NCBI GenBank assembly: GCA_011390205.1
Contig: JAABSX010000005.1
Coordinates: 1 to 64,000, forward strand
Origin: Microscillaceae bacterium
Lineage (GTDB): Bacteria > Bacteroidota > Bacteroidia > Cytophagales > Microscillaceae
DNA length: 64,000 bases
Reading direction: 5' to 3'
Positions 41,252 to 52,579 of this stretch are shown here, in pieces. The position numbers and the translations under genes are program-made. The notes under the pieces are model-generated. The model had not been told where the DNA came from. It made no database searches and saw only the letters and a list, made by a program, of their open reading frames with translations. The first letter of the stretch is position 1, and the number at the start of each line of letters is the position of its first letter.

Positions 41252-43294
41252 CTACAGCAGCCTGATGAGGGCTATTTCTATGAGCAAAAACACCAACGCA
41301 AAGAACAGCATATACTTCCATAAATTAATCTGAATGTTTCTTTCTTTAAAGTTTTGTATGAAGCTTTTACTTTCTTCAAAATTAAAGATTTGTACATTTT
41401 TTTGCCCTGCAAAGGCTTTGCTAATCTCGGCTTGGCTATAAAAATCCATTTCTGATTCTGCCTTGCCATAGTTAAAAGCAAGCAAGCCCACTTTTTTCTT
41501 GTCTAACATCAGCTGATAATAACCCGCCTCGAGGGTTTGGCTTGGCATCTCAAACACCAGCTCATCTCCGATAATACGCTGGTCAGGGATGATTTCTAGT
41601 TTGTCTTTTACGAGCTTATAGACCTGATTGCTAGAAGGATTTTCTAGCTTGATGCGAAGGTTATTTTCTTGAAATGTATAAGCAAGTCTTTCATTCTGGA
41701 GTTTGCTTTGTGCTGCTATCTGATACATAATAGGTACAAACAGGGCATGCTTGGCAAAATTACTGTAGCGGGTCTGTAGAGGAGATGCACAGAGATACAC
41801 CTTGCCGCCTTTTCCTATAAATCTGCTCAAAAAAGGTCTTTGGTTTTTAAACTGTAGCAAATGCTCACCCACATTCCCCCAGCTGAGCAAGGCATTGCCG
41901 TAGGGCATGTTCATATTGCTAGGCACTTTCTCAAACATTCCGTTGAAAAAAGGATTGCTTATATTGAGCAAAGCAAGTTCATTGCTTTTGCCTGAGCCCA
42001 GTGAATCAGGTTTGATAAAGCGGGCAGTACCGACACCCACACTTGCCAAAAAACCAGCAAAACTTGTCTGTGTTTGTGTAGAAGGAAACACCAGCAAGCT
42101 CCCGCCACGCTTCACAAAATCTTGTAGTTGTTGGCTTAATTTGCCCTCTGCACGTGCTACTTCATCTAAGATGATGAGCTCTGCATTTTCTATTCGGTTA
42201 TAGTCTAAGTTATTGATATTGAAGCTATTGACTTCAAAGACGGATTCATTAGAATAGACATTTTCTACATATTTATTTTGGGCCTGCTCATGTAGGTGCA
42301 GAATATTAATTTTGGGGGAGGCATTGATTACAAAGTAGTACTCATTGTCAAAAGTAACAGGAAAATCTTCAAAAGAAATCTTGCAAGGCTTAAGCCCTGC
42401 CCCCTGCACCGTAAAATTAAAATTAGCCACTACGCTCTCTCTCGGTGCTAAGCTGATGGTAGAGGTAGAGACTTGCTGCTCATCTATGAAAAGTTTGAGC
42501 ATCAGGTCAGCGTAGGTTTCTGTACTAAAATTTTTAAGCCTTACATTGATTTGGTTACTTTCCAATGATTTAATAAAAGGATTGGCGAGCCATACCGAAT
42601 CTACCATCAGGTTAGGTGTTTTTTCGGAGTTAATCGGGATGATATAATATTGGTTCAGTGTGTCTAAGGTGATTTTGTTGAGCTCTCCTGTGGTACTTTT
42701 CTGAAAATCTGTAAACCAAAATACTTGGTTCTTTTGGGTATCCGAATATCTATTGAGCAGGCTTATTTGTCTTTTGTAAATGGCATCAAGGCTTCTGTAT
42801 TCGCTAGAAAACTGTGTCTCGGTGAGGCGGTCTTCTATTTTGTTGGCAGCCACGGGGTATTGCTCGGTATTCTCAAATTTATTGGTGATGAGCTGAAATT
42901 GGGCGTTTTTTGGGAATACCTTGATAAGCTCATTGATAGACCTTGTTGCCACATCTAGGTATTGTTCATTGCCTGTTTCACTCTGCATACTGTAAGAGTT
43001 ATCTAGGTAGATGCCCACGAGTCCGCTCAGGTTTTGGATAGATTTTTGGTTTTTGCTTGGCAAAAAAGGCTGTGCAAAAGCAAACACCAAGAGAGCCAAA
43101 AAAGCAAGCCGAGAAAACAAAATCAGTAAATGCTTGAGCTTTCTGAAAGAGTTGGTTTCTGTCTTTACTTCACGCAGCAGCTTTACATTGCTAAAATAAA
43201 CTTTTTTTACTCGCCGAAAATTAAACAAGTGAATGGCTATCGGGATAGTAAGTGCCAGCAATGCCCATAAAAACTCAGGATATACAAAATTCAT
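41252..43294 (-). CDS. BatA-domain/VWA-like membrane protein
   Basis: This 680-residue protein starts with the BatA (aerotolerance regulator N-terminal) domain: two helices (6-25 and 57-78) with the FRRVKKVYFSNVKLLREVKTE stretch between them. A von Willebrand factor-like region follows (about 85-250), which has DNSYSM rather than a perfect DxSxS MIDAS. Next come a beta-sandwich/GATase-like domain and a final helix (about 655-675) at the C-terminus. Such proteins are widespread in Bacteroidota; the role is thought to be envelope-related but is not established. Confidence 0.85.
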   Translation of the reverse strand: MNFVYPEFLWALLALTIPIAIHLFNFRRVKKVYFSNVKLLREVKTETNSFRKLKHLLILFSRLAFLALLVFAFAQPFLPSKNQKSIQNLSGLVGIYLDNSYSMQSETGNEQYLDVATRSINELIKVFPKNAQFQLITNKFENTEQYPVAANKIEDRLTETQFSSEYRSLDAIYKRQISLLNRYSDTQKNQVFWFTDFQKSTTGELNKITLDTLNQYYIIPINSEKTPNLMVDSVWLANPFIKSLESNQINVRLKNFSTETYADLMLKLFIDEQQVSTSTISLAPRESVVANFNFTVQGAGLKPCKISFEDFPVTFDNEYYFVINASPKINILHLHEQAQNKYVENVYSNESVFEVNSFNINNLDYNRIENAELIILDEVARAEGKLSQQLQDFVKRGGSLLVFPSTQTQTSFAGFLASVGVGTARFIKPDSLGSGKSNELALLNISNPFFNGMFEKVPSNMNMPYGNALLSWGNVGEHLLQFKNQRPFLSRFIGKGGKVYLCASPLQTRYSNFAKHALFVPIMYQIAAQSKLQNERLAYTFQENNLRIKLENPSSNQVYKLVKDKLEIIPDQRIIGDELVFEMPSQTLEAGYYQLMLDKKKVGLLAFNYGKAESEMDFYSQAEISKAFAGQKNVQIFNFEESKSFIQNFKERNIQINLWKYMLFFALVFLLIEIALIRLL

Positions 43295-43299
43295 GTAGT

Positions 43300-43307
43300 C
43301 AAAAATA
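43300..43307 (-). promoter_or_regulatory. -7 box TATTTTTG next to the BatA-like gene
   Basis: On the minus strand TATTTTTG ends 5 bp before the ATG at 43294, again suggesting a very short leader. Confidence 0.4.
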
Positions 43308-43795
43308 GGGTTGTGAATATTTAATTAAATCATAAAGTATTGAAAAACAGTGCTTTATGATATTTTGTGTGTATTTTATTTGATTCTACTTACGCACTAG
43401 ATACAGCATCATACTTTGCACAAAAATAAGCAAAAGCTTAGTGAAGTCTTTACCAAAATTAAAGATAAAGAGTTCTTTAACAAAATTCATTGTTTTTTCT
43501 CCTTGCCGAGCTGATGCCTCCTCAGTAAGTTATGCTTAAATTAAGTAATTGATAATCAAACATTTAGAGTAATTTTAACTAATTTGGAGAAAACACTGTA
43601 CTACTGTGTCATTTAAGCTAAATTATCGCATACAAGTTCTCTCTACAGCTCGTATTTTTACGAAGCACTGAGCCTTTCACTTTGCAAAGACACAAAAAAT
43701 AATGCAGACTAAATGTGTCCGAGCACTTAAATTCAAATTAACCAATAAATTTAGTTTGTTTGGCGTTATAAGTCATCATTCTTCTTCAAATTTTT
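43308..43795. other. intergenic region between BatA-like and Ppx/GppA genes
   Basis: Divergent 500-bp region. It holds the 34-residue hydrophobic ORF listed next and little else: no exact promoter box for the plus-strand gene and no hairpin were found. Confidence 0.4.
43386..43490 (-). CDS. possible 34-residue membrane peptide
   Basis: A minus-strand ORF with ATG start preceded by GGAGAAAAAACA, one of the few purine-rich sites here at Shine-Dalgarno distance. The product starts MNFVKELFIFNFGKDF and continues with a hydrophobic helix LLLIFVQSMMLYLV and a basic end. Small single-helix proteins of this kind often accompany respiratory or transport complexes, but nothing nearby supports a partner. 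Confidence 0.3.
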   Translation of the reverse strand: MNFVKELFIFNFGKDFTKLLLIFVQSMMLYLVRK

Positions 43796-44761
43796 ATGCA
43801 AAACCAAAGAATAGCAGTCATTGATTTTGGTACAAATACCTGTAAACTCCTCATTGCTGAGTTGAGTTCGGCAGGCTTTGAACCCATCTACAAAACCCAA
43901 ATCGGGGTAAAAATAGGCGAGCTAAGCCTAGAAAAGGGCTTCTTAGACAAGGCAGCCCAACAAAGAGTAAAAGAGGCACTTTTGGTGTTTAGGGATATAT
44001 GGCAAAAGTATAAGGTAGCCGAAACACAGGTCTGGGGCTTGGCTACGAGTGCTTTTCGGAATGCCAATAATGGCTTGGAGGTCATCACAGAGCTTCAAAG
44101 AGATTTTCAGATTTCGATAGAAATACTCTCAGGAGAGCAAGAAGCAGAGTTGATTTATTATGGTATCAAGACGGCACTTCCTATGAAAGACGAGAATATC
44201 TTGATGATGGATGTAGGCGGCGGGAGTGTAGAGTTTATCATTGCCAATGCACGTAGGGTATTGTGGAAGCAAAGTTTTGAGATAGGAGGGCAGCGGCTAA
44301 TGAATCGTTTTATGCGCTCAGACCCTATCTCTGATTTGGACATACAGCGGCTAGATATTTACTTAGAAACAGAGCTTTTTGTGCTTTCAGAAGCTGTTTT
44401 TAGATTTACGCCCAAGGCTTTGGCTGGGGCGGCAGGTAGTTTTGAGACTTTGGCAAGCATTGCTTTTGCAGGGATAGAAGGCACAGAAAATCTGGCCGAT
44501 TTTATGGATGCAAATTATGAAATGCTTGTCAAAAGCTATGAGATAGACCGAGATAATTTTGATGAATTATTCAGACTCATCGCACGCCAAAATGCCAATG
44601 AACGGCGTACTTTGGTGGGTATGCCTGAGTTTAGGGCAGATATGATTGTATTGGCCATTTGCCTGATTAAATTTGTGGTAGAGCATTATGAGCTTCCTGT
44701 CTTGTATGTATCTTCTTATGGGCTCAAAGAGGGCTACATAGCCAAGAAGCTGGAAGCTTAG
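43796..44761 (+). CDS. Ppx/GppA phosphatase family protein (short form)
   Basis: A 321-residue member of the ASKHA-fold exopolyphosphatase/pppGpp phosphatase family, with AVIDFGTNTCKLLIAE (phosphate 1), MDVGGGSVEFI (phosphate 2) and GAAGSFETLASIA. It lacks the C-terminal HD-like domain of the ~500-residue Ppx and GppA of proteobacteria. Which substrate it hydrolyses (polyphosphate or pppGpp) cannot be told. ATG start. Confidence 0.92.
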   Translation: MQNQRIAVIDFGTNTCKLLIAELSSAGFEPIYKTQIGVKIGELSLEKGFLDKAAQQRVKEALLVFRDIWQKYKVAETQVWGLATSAFRNANNGLEVITELQRDFQISIEILSGEQEAELIYYGIKTALPMKDENILMMDVGGGSVEFIIANARRVLWKQSFEIGGQRLMNRFMRSDPISDLDIQRLDIYLETELFVLSEAVFRFTPKALAGAAGSFETLASIAFAGIEGTENLADFMDANYEMLVKSYEIDRDNFDELFRLIARQNANERRTLVGMPEFRADMIVLAICLIKFVVEHYELPVLYVSSYGLKEGYIAKKLEA

Positions 44762-44777
44762 TGGCTGTGTTGGCAGC

Positions 44778-46295
44778 TTATTTCATCTCCATTTCTCTCA
44801 TTTTAAGGATTTCGTCTAAGTATTCACGGTTATTGGCAAGGCGTGGGACTTTGTGCTGCCCGCCCAATTTTCCTTTTTTCTTCATCCAATTATAGAATGT
44901 GCCTTCGGGTACGGCGTGCACCCGTGGGAGGGCTAATGCCATGCTTTGGTAGCGTTTGGCTTCATAGTCAGAGTTTACTTCTTGGAGTTTTTTATCTAAT
45001 TGGTAGATAAATACATCCAAATCATTGGGTTTTTTTTCAAACTCAATAATCCACTCATGTCCACCTTTATTTTTGCCCTCCATATAGAGTGGACCCGCCG
45101 TAAAATTACTGATAATGGCTTGGGTCTGCTGGCAAGCGTGTGTGATGGCTGTTTCGGCATTTTCTATAATCACCTCTTCCCCAAAGGCATTGATAAAATG
45201 CTTGGTACGCCCTGTAATCTTGATTCGGTAGGGGTCTTTGGAAGTAAACTTGATGGTATCACCGATTTGGTATCGCCATAGACCTGCATTGGTAGAGATG
45301 AGCATTGCATAGTTTTTATCAAGCTCTACCTCTTCTAAGCAAATGGCGTGGGGAGCTTCTGTCCCTACCTCTACAAGTGGCACAAACTCGTAAAAAACCT
45401 CATAATCAAGCATCAGGAGCATATCATCTCCACCAAAAGTATCTTGTAAGCCAAAAAAACCCTCGGAGGCATTGTAGGTTTCCATAAACCTCATGGTGGG
45501 TGCTACAGATTTAAACCAATCACGGTAAGGTGTAAAAGAAACTGCTCCGTGTATAAATACTTCTAAATTAGGCCAAACCTCCTCTATGTGTTGCTTGCCC
45601 GTCTGCTCTAAGATACGCTGTATCAGCACGATGGTCCAAGTGGGCACACCAAGGATAGAGGTAACATTCTGACGTAGGGTATGGGCTACCATGGCGTCTA
45701 TTTTATCTTCCCACTTGTCCATCATGGCTATTTTTCGGGGGGGGGTTCTGAGAAACTGTGCCCAAGTAGGTAACTGCTGCACTACTACTGCCGAGATGTC
45801 GCCATAGTTTACAAGTGGATTCTCAGGGTGTTTATGGAATGTGCCCCCTATAGAAAGCCCTCTGCCCCAGAAGAAGCGGGTTTTTGGATTGTTTTTTATG
45901 TATAGCCCAAGTACATCTTTGCCTCCTCTAAAGTGACAAGTTTCTAGAGATTCTTTAGAAACAGGGATAAACTTGCTGCGGGCATTGGTAGTGCCAGATG
46001 ATTTTGAAAACCAGTCAATCTTAGAAGGCCAAAGGATGTTTTGCTCACCTTGAATCATTCTTTGGATGTAAGGGTACATATCTTCATATGTAGAAATGGG
46101 CACTTTTTCTCTAAACTGCTCATAAGACTGAATCTGGGCATAGCCATATTTTTTTCCCCATTCTGTACTTTTTGCTTTTTCAATCAGTCTGAGCAATGTT
46201 TTTTCTTGTACTTCTTCTGGCTTTTGCATGAAGTACTCAATCTGTGGTAAGCGTTGAGTGAGGGTATGGCGTATTAAATTGTCCAGAATTTTCAT
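44778..46295 (-). CDS. GH3 auxin-responsive promoter-family protein (acyl-adenylate ligase-like)
   Basis: The 505-residue protein belongs to the GH3 branch of adenylating enzymes: FSKSSGTTNARSKFIPVS is the phosphate loop, TYNASEGFFGLQD the motif around the carboxylate site, and GLWRYQIGDTIKFTSKDPYRIKITGRTKHFINAFGEE (quoted in part) the hinge region. In plants GH3 enzymes join amino acids to hormones; the bacterial substrate is unknown. In Bacteroidota this gene often lies near lptB, as here (307 bp apart). Confidence 0.9.
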   Translation of the reverse strand: MKILDNLIRHTLTQRLPQIEYFMQKPEEVQEKTLLRLIEKAKSTEWGKKYGYAQIQSYEQFREKVPISTYEDMYPYIQRMIQGEQNILWPSKIDWFSKSSGTTNARSKFIPVSKESLETCHFRGGKDVLGLYIKNNPKTRFFWGRGLSIGGTFHKHPENPLVNYGDISAVVVQQLPTWAQFLRTPPRKIAMMDKWEDKIDAMVAHTLRQNVTSILGVPTWTIVLIQRILEQTGKQHIEEVWPNLEVFIHGAVSFTPYRDWFKSVAPTMRFMETYNASEGFFGLQDTFGGDDMLLMLDYEVFYEFVPLVEVGTEAPHAICLEEVELDKNYAMLISTNAGLWRYQIGDTIKFTSKDPYRIKITGRTKHFINAFGEEVIIENAETAITHACQQTQAIISNFTAGPLYMEGKNKGGHEWIIEFEKKPNDLDVFIYQLDKKLQEVNSDYEAKRYQSMALALPRVHAVPEGTFYNWMKKKGKLGGQHKVPRLANNREYLDEILKMREMEMK

Positions 46296-46602
46296 GGATA
46301 GAGAGTCGTAAAGAGTGAATAATAAACAGTATTTGTTTCTAAGTTTTTAATGATAATTTTCTTAAAATAATCGTCTGTCAATCTATTGTCATTAGTAAAT
46401 CACAGAAGTTTCTTTTGTTTGCATATTTGTGGGCAATCATAAAATAAATAAAAAGGAAAACTTCTCATCTGCCTGATTGCCTTGGCTCATTTTTACTCAC
46501 CAGCACTTAATCAGGATATGTGCAGAGGTCCTTGGTAAAATTAAAAAAATATCTTTGAAGAATGATACTTTCAGGGTTTAAAAATCGTGTTTGGCTGCTG
46601 TG
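46296..46602. other. 307-bp intergenic region
   Basis: AT-rich spacer between the GH3 and lptB genes, both read on the minus strand. No promoter box, hairpin or ORF recognised. Confidence 0.4.
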
Positions 46603-47364
46603 TTAAGACTTTGCCTTGATATCTTCTTTTCTGAACTTTCGGTTAAGGGTATAATTTTCACCCAAGTATCCTGCCCTTACGTCATGGTTTTTCACCAATT
46701 CTTCTGGCTCACCACTTGCGAAGAGTGTTCCTTCTTTCATCACATAAGCACGGTCAGTGATAGAGAGAATGGCATCGGCGTTGTGGTCTGTGATAAGGAT
46801 TCCTAAGTTTTTGTGTTTAAGGTGATAGATAATGTGCTGAATATCTTCTACGGCAAGGGGGTCCACTCCTGCGAAGGGTTCATCCAATAAAATAAATTTA
46901 GGTTTGGTAGCAAGTGTGCGTGCAATCTCTGTGCGTCTTCGCTCACCTCCAGAGAGTACCTGCCCTAGATTTTTGCGAACGTGTGTAAGCTTAAGCTCCT
47001 CCAAAAGCTCTTCAGTTCTTTCTTTTTGCTCTTTTTTCGGGATTCCTATCATCTGTAATACAGCTTTGATATTGTCTTCTACGGTCAGTTTTCTGAATAC
47101 AGAAGCCTCTTGGGCAAGGTAGCCGAGTCCTTTGCGGGCTCGCTTATACATGGGCAGGTTGGTGATGTCTTCATCTTCTAGGAAGATACTCCCTTCATTA
47201 GGTTTGACCAGCCCCACACATATATAAAAACTGGTAGTTTTGCCTGCACCATTAGGCCCTAGTAGCCCCACGATTTCACCCTGCTCTACCTGAAAAGAAA
47301 CATCTTTTACTACATAGCGCGTTTTGTATTTTTTCTTTAAGTGTTGGGCACGTAATATAGCCAT
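46603..47364 (-). CDS. lptB: LPS export ABC transporter ATP-binding protein LptB
   Basis: The ATPase of the LptB2FG complex, which extracts lipopolysaccharide from the inner membrane. The 253-residue protein has Walker [13 protein letters not shown] (38-49), [14 protein letters not shown] signature, Walker [11 protein letters not shown] and switch histidine [21 protein letters not shown] after Walker B is an LptB hallmark. The C-terminal extension is about 12 residues longer than in E. coli. ATG start; recJ lies 57 bp upstream on the same strand. Confidence 0.95.
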   Translation of the reverse strand: MAILRAQHLKKKYKTRYVVKDVSFQVEQGEIVGLLGPNGAGKTTSFYICVGLVKPNEGSIFLEDEDITNLPMYKRARKGLGYLAQEASVFRKLTVEDNIKAVLQMIGIPKKEQKERTEELLEELKLTHVRKNLGQVLSGGERRRTEIARTLATKPKFILLDEPFAGVDPLAVEDIQHIIYHLKHKNLGILITDHNADAILSITDRAYVMKEGTLFASGEPEELVKNHDVRAGYLGENYTLNRKFRKEDIKAKS

Positions 47365-47421
47365 TCTATTTTTCTAGTTTATCGTTTTTGTCTTTATCAG
47401 CATCATTTGTCGAATGCTCTC

Positions 47422-49137
47422 TTAGTTGTTGAATTTGAGGTCTTTGACCCTAATCTGCAAGTAATTTTTTCCTTGGTATAAATTCTCTTCGACAGAGTAA
47501 CAAATATTAACAGATTTTGCTTCGGTAAGTGCTTGATAAAAATGCGCCATGCCAAAAGCAATCACTCTAAAAGTAAGCGGCGAGTCATCTTGCTTTACCT
47601 GAAAGCTCAAATGCTTCTCTTTGAGCACCTTAGGATACTCTGCAATAAGATTTTCGGTAACGAATACAGGTCTCATATTTTCTGGCCCAAAAGGTGCAAA
47701 CTGCTTTAAGATTCTAAAAAATTTACTTGTAATCTGGCTCAGTCTGATTTTCAAATCCACTTCTATACTTGGTATCAGCTGTTCTTTCTGAATCATCTCA
47801 GATACCTTTTGCTCAAAACGCATCTTAAAGGCCTCTAGGTTGCCTCTAGCCATGGTCAGCCCTGCTGCCTGCTGATGCCCTCCGTATCTGAGCAATAAAT
47901 CTGCACAGCTTTCCAATGCCTTGTATAAATTAAAGCCCCCTGCCGAGCGTGCTGAGCCTACCAAAAGCCCATCTTCCTCTTGTGTAAGAATAATGGTGGG
48001 GCGGTAGTATGTCTCAATACAGCGTGCTGCGATAATGCCCAGCACCCCTTTGTGCCAATCATGCTTAAAAAGTACTGTGGCATTGAGCATTGTTCCGTTT
48101 TCTTGAGATTTTTGAATCATCTCAATGGCTTCTTGGGTAGAGAGTATATCCACTTCTCTGCGTTGCTCATTGATTTGGTCTATAATTTTGGCAAAATCAT
48201 CTGCCTTGGTTTTTTCGTGAGAGATGAGCAGCTCCACGGCTTCTTTAGCGTGCTGCATCCGCCCTACGGCATTGATTCGGGGGCCTATGCTAAAGACCAA
48301 GTTACGAATCTCTAAGGATAATTCATCTTTCATCCCTGCCGCCTGAATCAATGCCTTAAGCCCTACCCTGGGTGTATGGTTGAGCTTCTGAAGCCCGTGG
48401 TAAGCAAGAATTCTATTCTCACCTACCATCGGCACGATGTCAGCCGCAATACTGACCACCACCAAGTCCATATATTCGTAAAGGCGTTTGGGTTCTATTT
48501 GGTTTTGCTCACAAAATGCCTGTACGAGCTTAAAACCTATGCCACAGCCTGAGAGGTGCTTAAAAGGATAAGTACAGTCTGCCTGCTTGGGGTCTAGCAC
48601 AGCAAAGGCGGGCGGGATGACCTCGCCTGGCAAGTGATGATCACAAATGATAAAATCAATGCCTAGGTCTTGAGCATATTGAACCAATTCTACCGACTTA
48701 ATGCCACAATCAAGGGCAACCACAAGGCTAAAACCCTGCTCTTTTGCCCAGTCAATGGCTATTTTAGAGATTCCATAGCCCTCTTTGTGCCTGTTAGGGA
48801 TGTAGTAGTCAAGGTCTTTGTAATAGCCCTGCAAAAAACCATAGACCAGTGCCACAGCTGTAGTGCCATCTACATCATAATCTCCATAGATAAGAATTTT
48901 TTCCTTCTTGACCATTGCTGTTTCTATCCTGCCTACGGCTTGCTTCATTCCTTTCATTAAAAAAGGGTCATGCAGCTCGGAGAGATTGGGTCTAAAAAAA
49001 GCTTTTGCTTCTTCAAAGGTATGAATCCCTCTTTGAGACAATAGCAAAGCAAGTGTAGGCTCTACACTGATGGCCCTTGCCAAAGCCTCTATACTGGCTA
49101 GAGGCGGAATTGGTTTATAAATCCATTTTTTTTCCAT
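47422..49137 (-). CDS. recJ: single-stranded-DNA-specific exonuclease RecJ
   Basis: A 5'-3' ssDNA exonuclease for recombination and mismatch repair. The 571-residue protein carries the DHH domain: YGDYDVDGTTA (84-94), ALDCGIKS, CDHHLPGE and the later SIGPRINAVGRM. A DHHA1 domain follows with RSAGGFNLYKAL and GGHQQAAGLT, and an OB-fold ends the protein. Length and motifs are those of the full bacterial family. A TACTTTTG box lies just before the start. Confidence 0.96.
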   Translation of the reverse strand: MEKKWIYKPIPPLASIEALARAISVEPTLALLLSQRGIHTFEEAKAFFRPNLSELHDPFLMKGMKQAVGRIETAMVKKEKILIYGDYDVDGTTAVALVYGFLQGYYKDLDYYIPNRHKEGYGISKIAIDWAKEQGFSLVVALDCGIKSVELVQYAQDLGIDFIICDHHLPGEVIPPAFAVLDPKQADCTYPFKHLSGCGIGFKLVQAFCEQNQIEPKRLYEYMDLVVVSIAADIVPMVGENRILAYHGLQKLNHTPRVGLKALIQAAGMKDELSLEIRNLVFSIGPRINAVGRMQHAKEAVELLISHEKTKADDFAKIIDQINEQRREVDILSTQEAIEMIQKSQENGTMLNATVLFKHDWHKGVLGIIAARCIETYYRPTIILTQEEDGLLVGSARSAGGFNLYKALESCADLLLRYGGHQQAAGLTMARGNLEAFKMRFEQKVSEMIQKEQLIPSIEVDLKIRLSQITSKFFRILKQFAPFGPENMRPVFVTENLIAEYPKVLKEKHLSFQVKQDDSPLTFRVIAFGMAHFYQALTEAKSVNICYSVEENLYQGKNYLQIRVKDLKFNN

Positions 49138-49144
49138 ACATTTA

Positions 49145-49152
49145 CAAAAGTA
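49145..49152 (-). promoter_or_regulatory. -7 box TACTTTTG next to recJ
   Basis: Minus-strand TACTTTTG ends 7 bp before the ATG at 49137, so the transcript would have almost no leader. Confidence 0.4.
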
Positions 49153-49201
49153 AGTAATTTAAGGAATTATTCTTTGTAAACCTGCATACTAAGCTTTCGA
49201 T

Positions 49202-49327
49202 ATGAAAAGAATTTGGCAAATATGGCAAACTTTCTACCAAAAATACAAAACATACATGCAAGTAGATTTGATTATGTACCTGTTTTTGATTTTTTTTATT
49301 GCCTTTTTATTTATGTTTTTTTCTTGA
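49202..49327 (+). CDS. small single-helix membrane protein (41 residues)
   Basis: The ORF begins ATG AAA AGA ATT TGG with an amphipathic aromatic start (MKRIWQIWQTFYQKYKTYM) and ends with a hydrophobic helix of about 17 residues (MYLFLIFFIAFLFMFF, shortened). Its positive-inside pattern is clear. It is divergent from recJ. No family could be named, but basic-aromatic N-termini with one C-terminal helix are typical of genuine small membrane proteins. Confidence 0.45.
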   Translation: MKRIWQIWQTFYQKYKTYMQVDLIMYLFLIFFIAFLFMFFS

Positions 49328-49404
49328 TTTTTTGATAGACCAGCAGATGAATAGCAAGTAAGCACAAAATTTCAAACCCCTTCAAACAAGTAATTCCACT
49401 AAAT

Positions 49405-49412
49405 TAAATTTG
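49405..49412 (+). promoter_or_regulatory. -7 box TAAATTTG
   Basis: Exact TAnnTTTG match 56 bp before the ATG of the 81-residue gene at 49469. Confidence 0.4.
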
Positions 49413-49468
49413 GTAAATTAGTATCTCTGAGCTATTTTTAGAAAATAAATAAAACTTACTGAATAAAT

Positions 49469-49714
49469 ATGCCCAATCTTGTAAAAATCAACGCCTACAC
49501 AGTCTATGCTAACCCCCAAAAGAAATACTTTTGGCTAAGACTTCGCCTAGAAGAGTGTACGCCCGAAATCATAGATATGCAGTGCAGCTCTATGCAAGAG
49601 CTCACTGCCTTGGTAGATATCCTGAGAAACGAAGCAAATACATTGTTTGACCCTGAAAACCAAAACATCGTCATAGGCTGGGAGCCTACAGGTGAGCATG
49701 CCCCTGTACATTAG
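49469..49714 (+). CDS. small conserved-looking hypothetical protein
   Basis: The 81-residue soluble protein alternates strands and a helix: NLVKINAYTVYANPQKKYFWLRLRLEE (in two strands), SMQELTALVDILRNEANTLFD (helix) and a final strand IVIGWEPTGE. Composition and codon use are like those of real genes in the window. No family was recognised. It has its own promoter box and about 200 bp to the next gene. Confidence 0.6.
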   Translation: MPNLVKINAYTVYANPQKKYFWLRLRLEECTPEIIDMQCSSMQELTALVDILRNEANTLFDPENQNIVIGWEPTGEHAPVH

Positions 49715-49760
49715 AATACTTATAAAAAACTCTCCCGATAGATTTTAGAAAGCTATATGG

Positions 49761-49768
49761 TATCTTTG
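49761..49768 (+). promoter_or_regulatory. -7 box TATCTTTG upstream of the CoA-binding gene
   Basis: Exact TAnnTTTG match, 148 bp before the ATG at 49917; a long leader would follow. Confidence 0.35.
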
Positions 49769-49916
49769 TAGTTTATAAATATGCTATTCTAAAATCTAAA
49801 CACACCCAAGTAGTTATACATTTTGGGTGAAATGCCCTAAACATTTATAGATTACTGTTTATCAGCACTTTATACCTAAAACAATACAAGCTATTTTAGA
49901 AAAACACTTAATTATC

Positions 49917-50276
49917 ATGAAAAAAACACTCATCTTAGGAGCAAGCAGCAATCCAGACAGATATGCCTACATAGCCGCTAAAGATTTGACCAAATACCAG
50001 CACGAAATCGTGCCTGTGGGCATCAAAAAAGGGGAAGTGTTTGGAAAAGAAATCATCACTGACAAATCTCCCATCGAAGCAGTAGATACCCTTACACTCT
50101 ATATAGGTCCTAAAAATCAACCTGAATGGTATGACTACATCCTTCAGATTGCCCCCAAAAGAATTATCTTTAACCCTGGCACTGAAAATCAAGAACTTGC
50201 CCAACTCGCACAACAAAATAATATAGAAACCTTAGAAGCTTGCACCCTTGTAATGCTTGCTACTGGGCAGTACTGA
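49917..50276 (+). CDS. CoA-binding domain protein (YccU-like)
   Basis: A 119-residue protein with a single Rossmann-type CoA_binding_2 domain: TLILGASSNPDRYAYIAAKDL at the first nucleotide loop, HEIVPVGIKKGEVFGKEII, and NPGTENQELAQLA near the end. It is similar to YccU and the N-terminal part of acyl-CoA synthetases. It probably binds CoA or a nucleotide; the cellular role is unknown. ATG start. Confidence 0.88.
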   Translation: MKKTLILGASSNPDRYAYIAAKDLTKYQHEIVPVGIKKGEVFGKEIITDKSPIEAVDTLTLYIGPKNQPEWYDYILQIAPKRIIFNPGTENQELAQLAQQNNIETLEACTLVMLATGQY

Positions 50277-50442
50277 CAGAGGGATACCCGATAGAAGCCC
50301 CAAAAAATCAAGTGAATCATTGGCAAAAACACAAATGACCTCTAAGATCTTAGAGAATGCTCTGGTGCGTCTGAAGCATCAAAAAACAAGCCTTGTAAGG
50401 GCTGAAGTAAGTCTCTAAATGTTGTAACATTTTTTGCTTTAA

Positions 50443-52491
<2,049 letters not shown>

Positions 52492-52511
52492 ACCCTCGAG
52501 AGGCTGTACAC

Positions 52512-52554
52512 AAAAAAAGACTGGTAAAATTCAATATTTTATCAGTCTTTTTTT
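52512..52554 (+). terminator. terminator of gyrB
   Basis: AAAAAAAGACTGGTAAAAT pairs with ATTTTATCAGTCTTTTTTT (one G-T pair, short loop), 20 bp after the stop; usable in both directions because the phosphatase gene converges on it. Confidence 0.88.
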
Positions 52555-52579
52555 ATACACTCTTGGTTTGGATAGCTTC

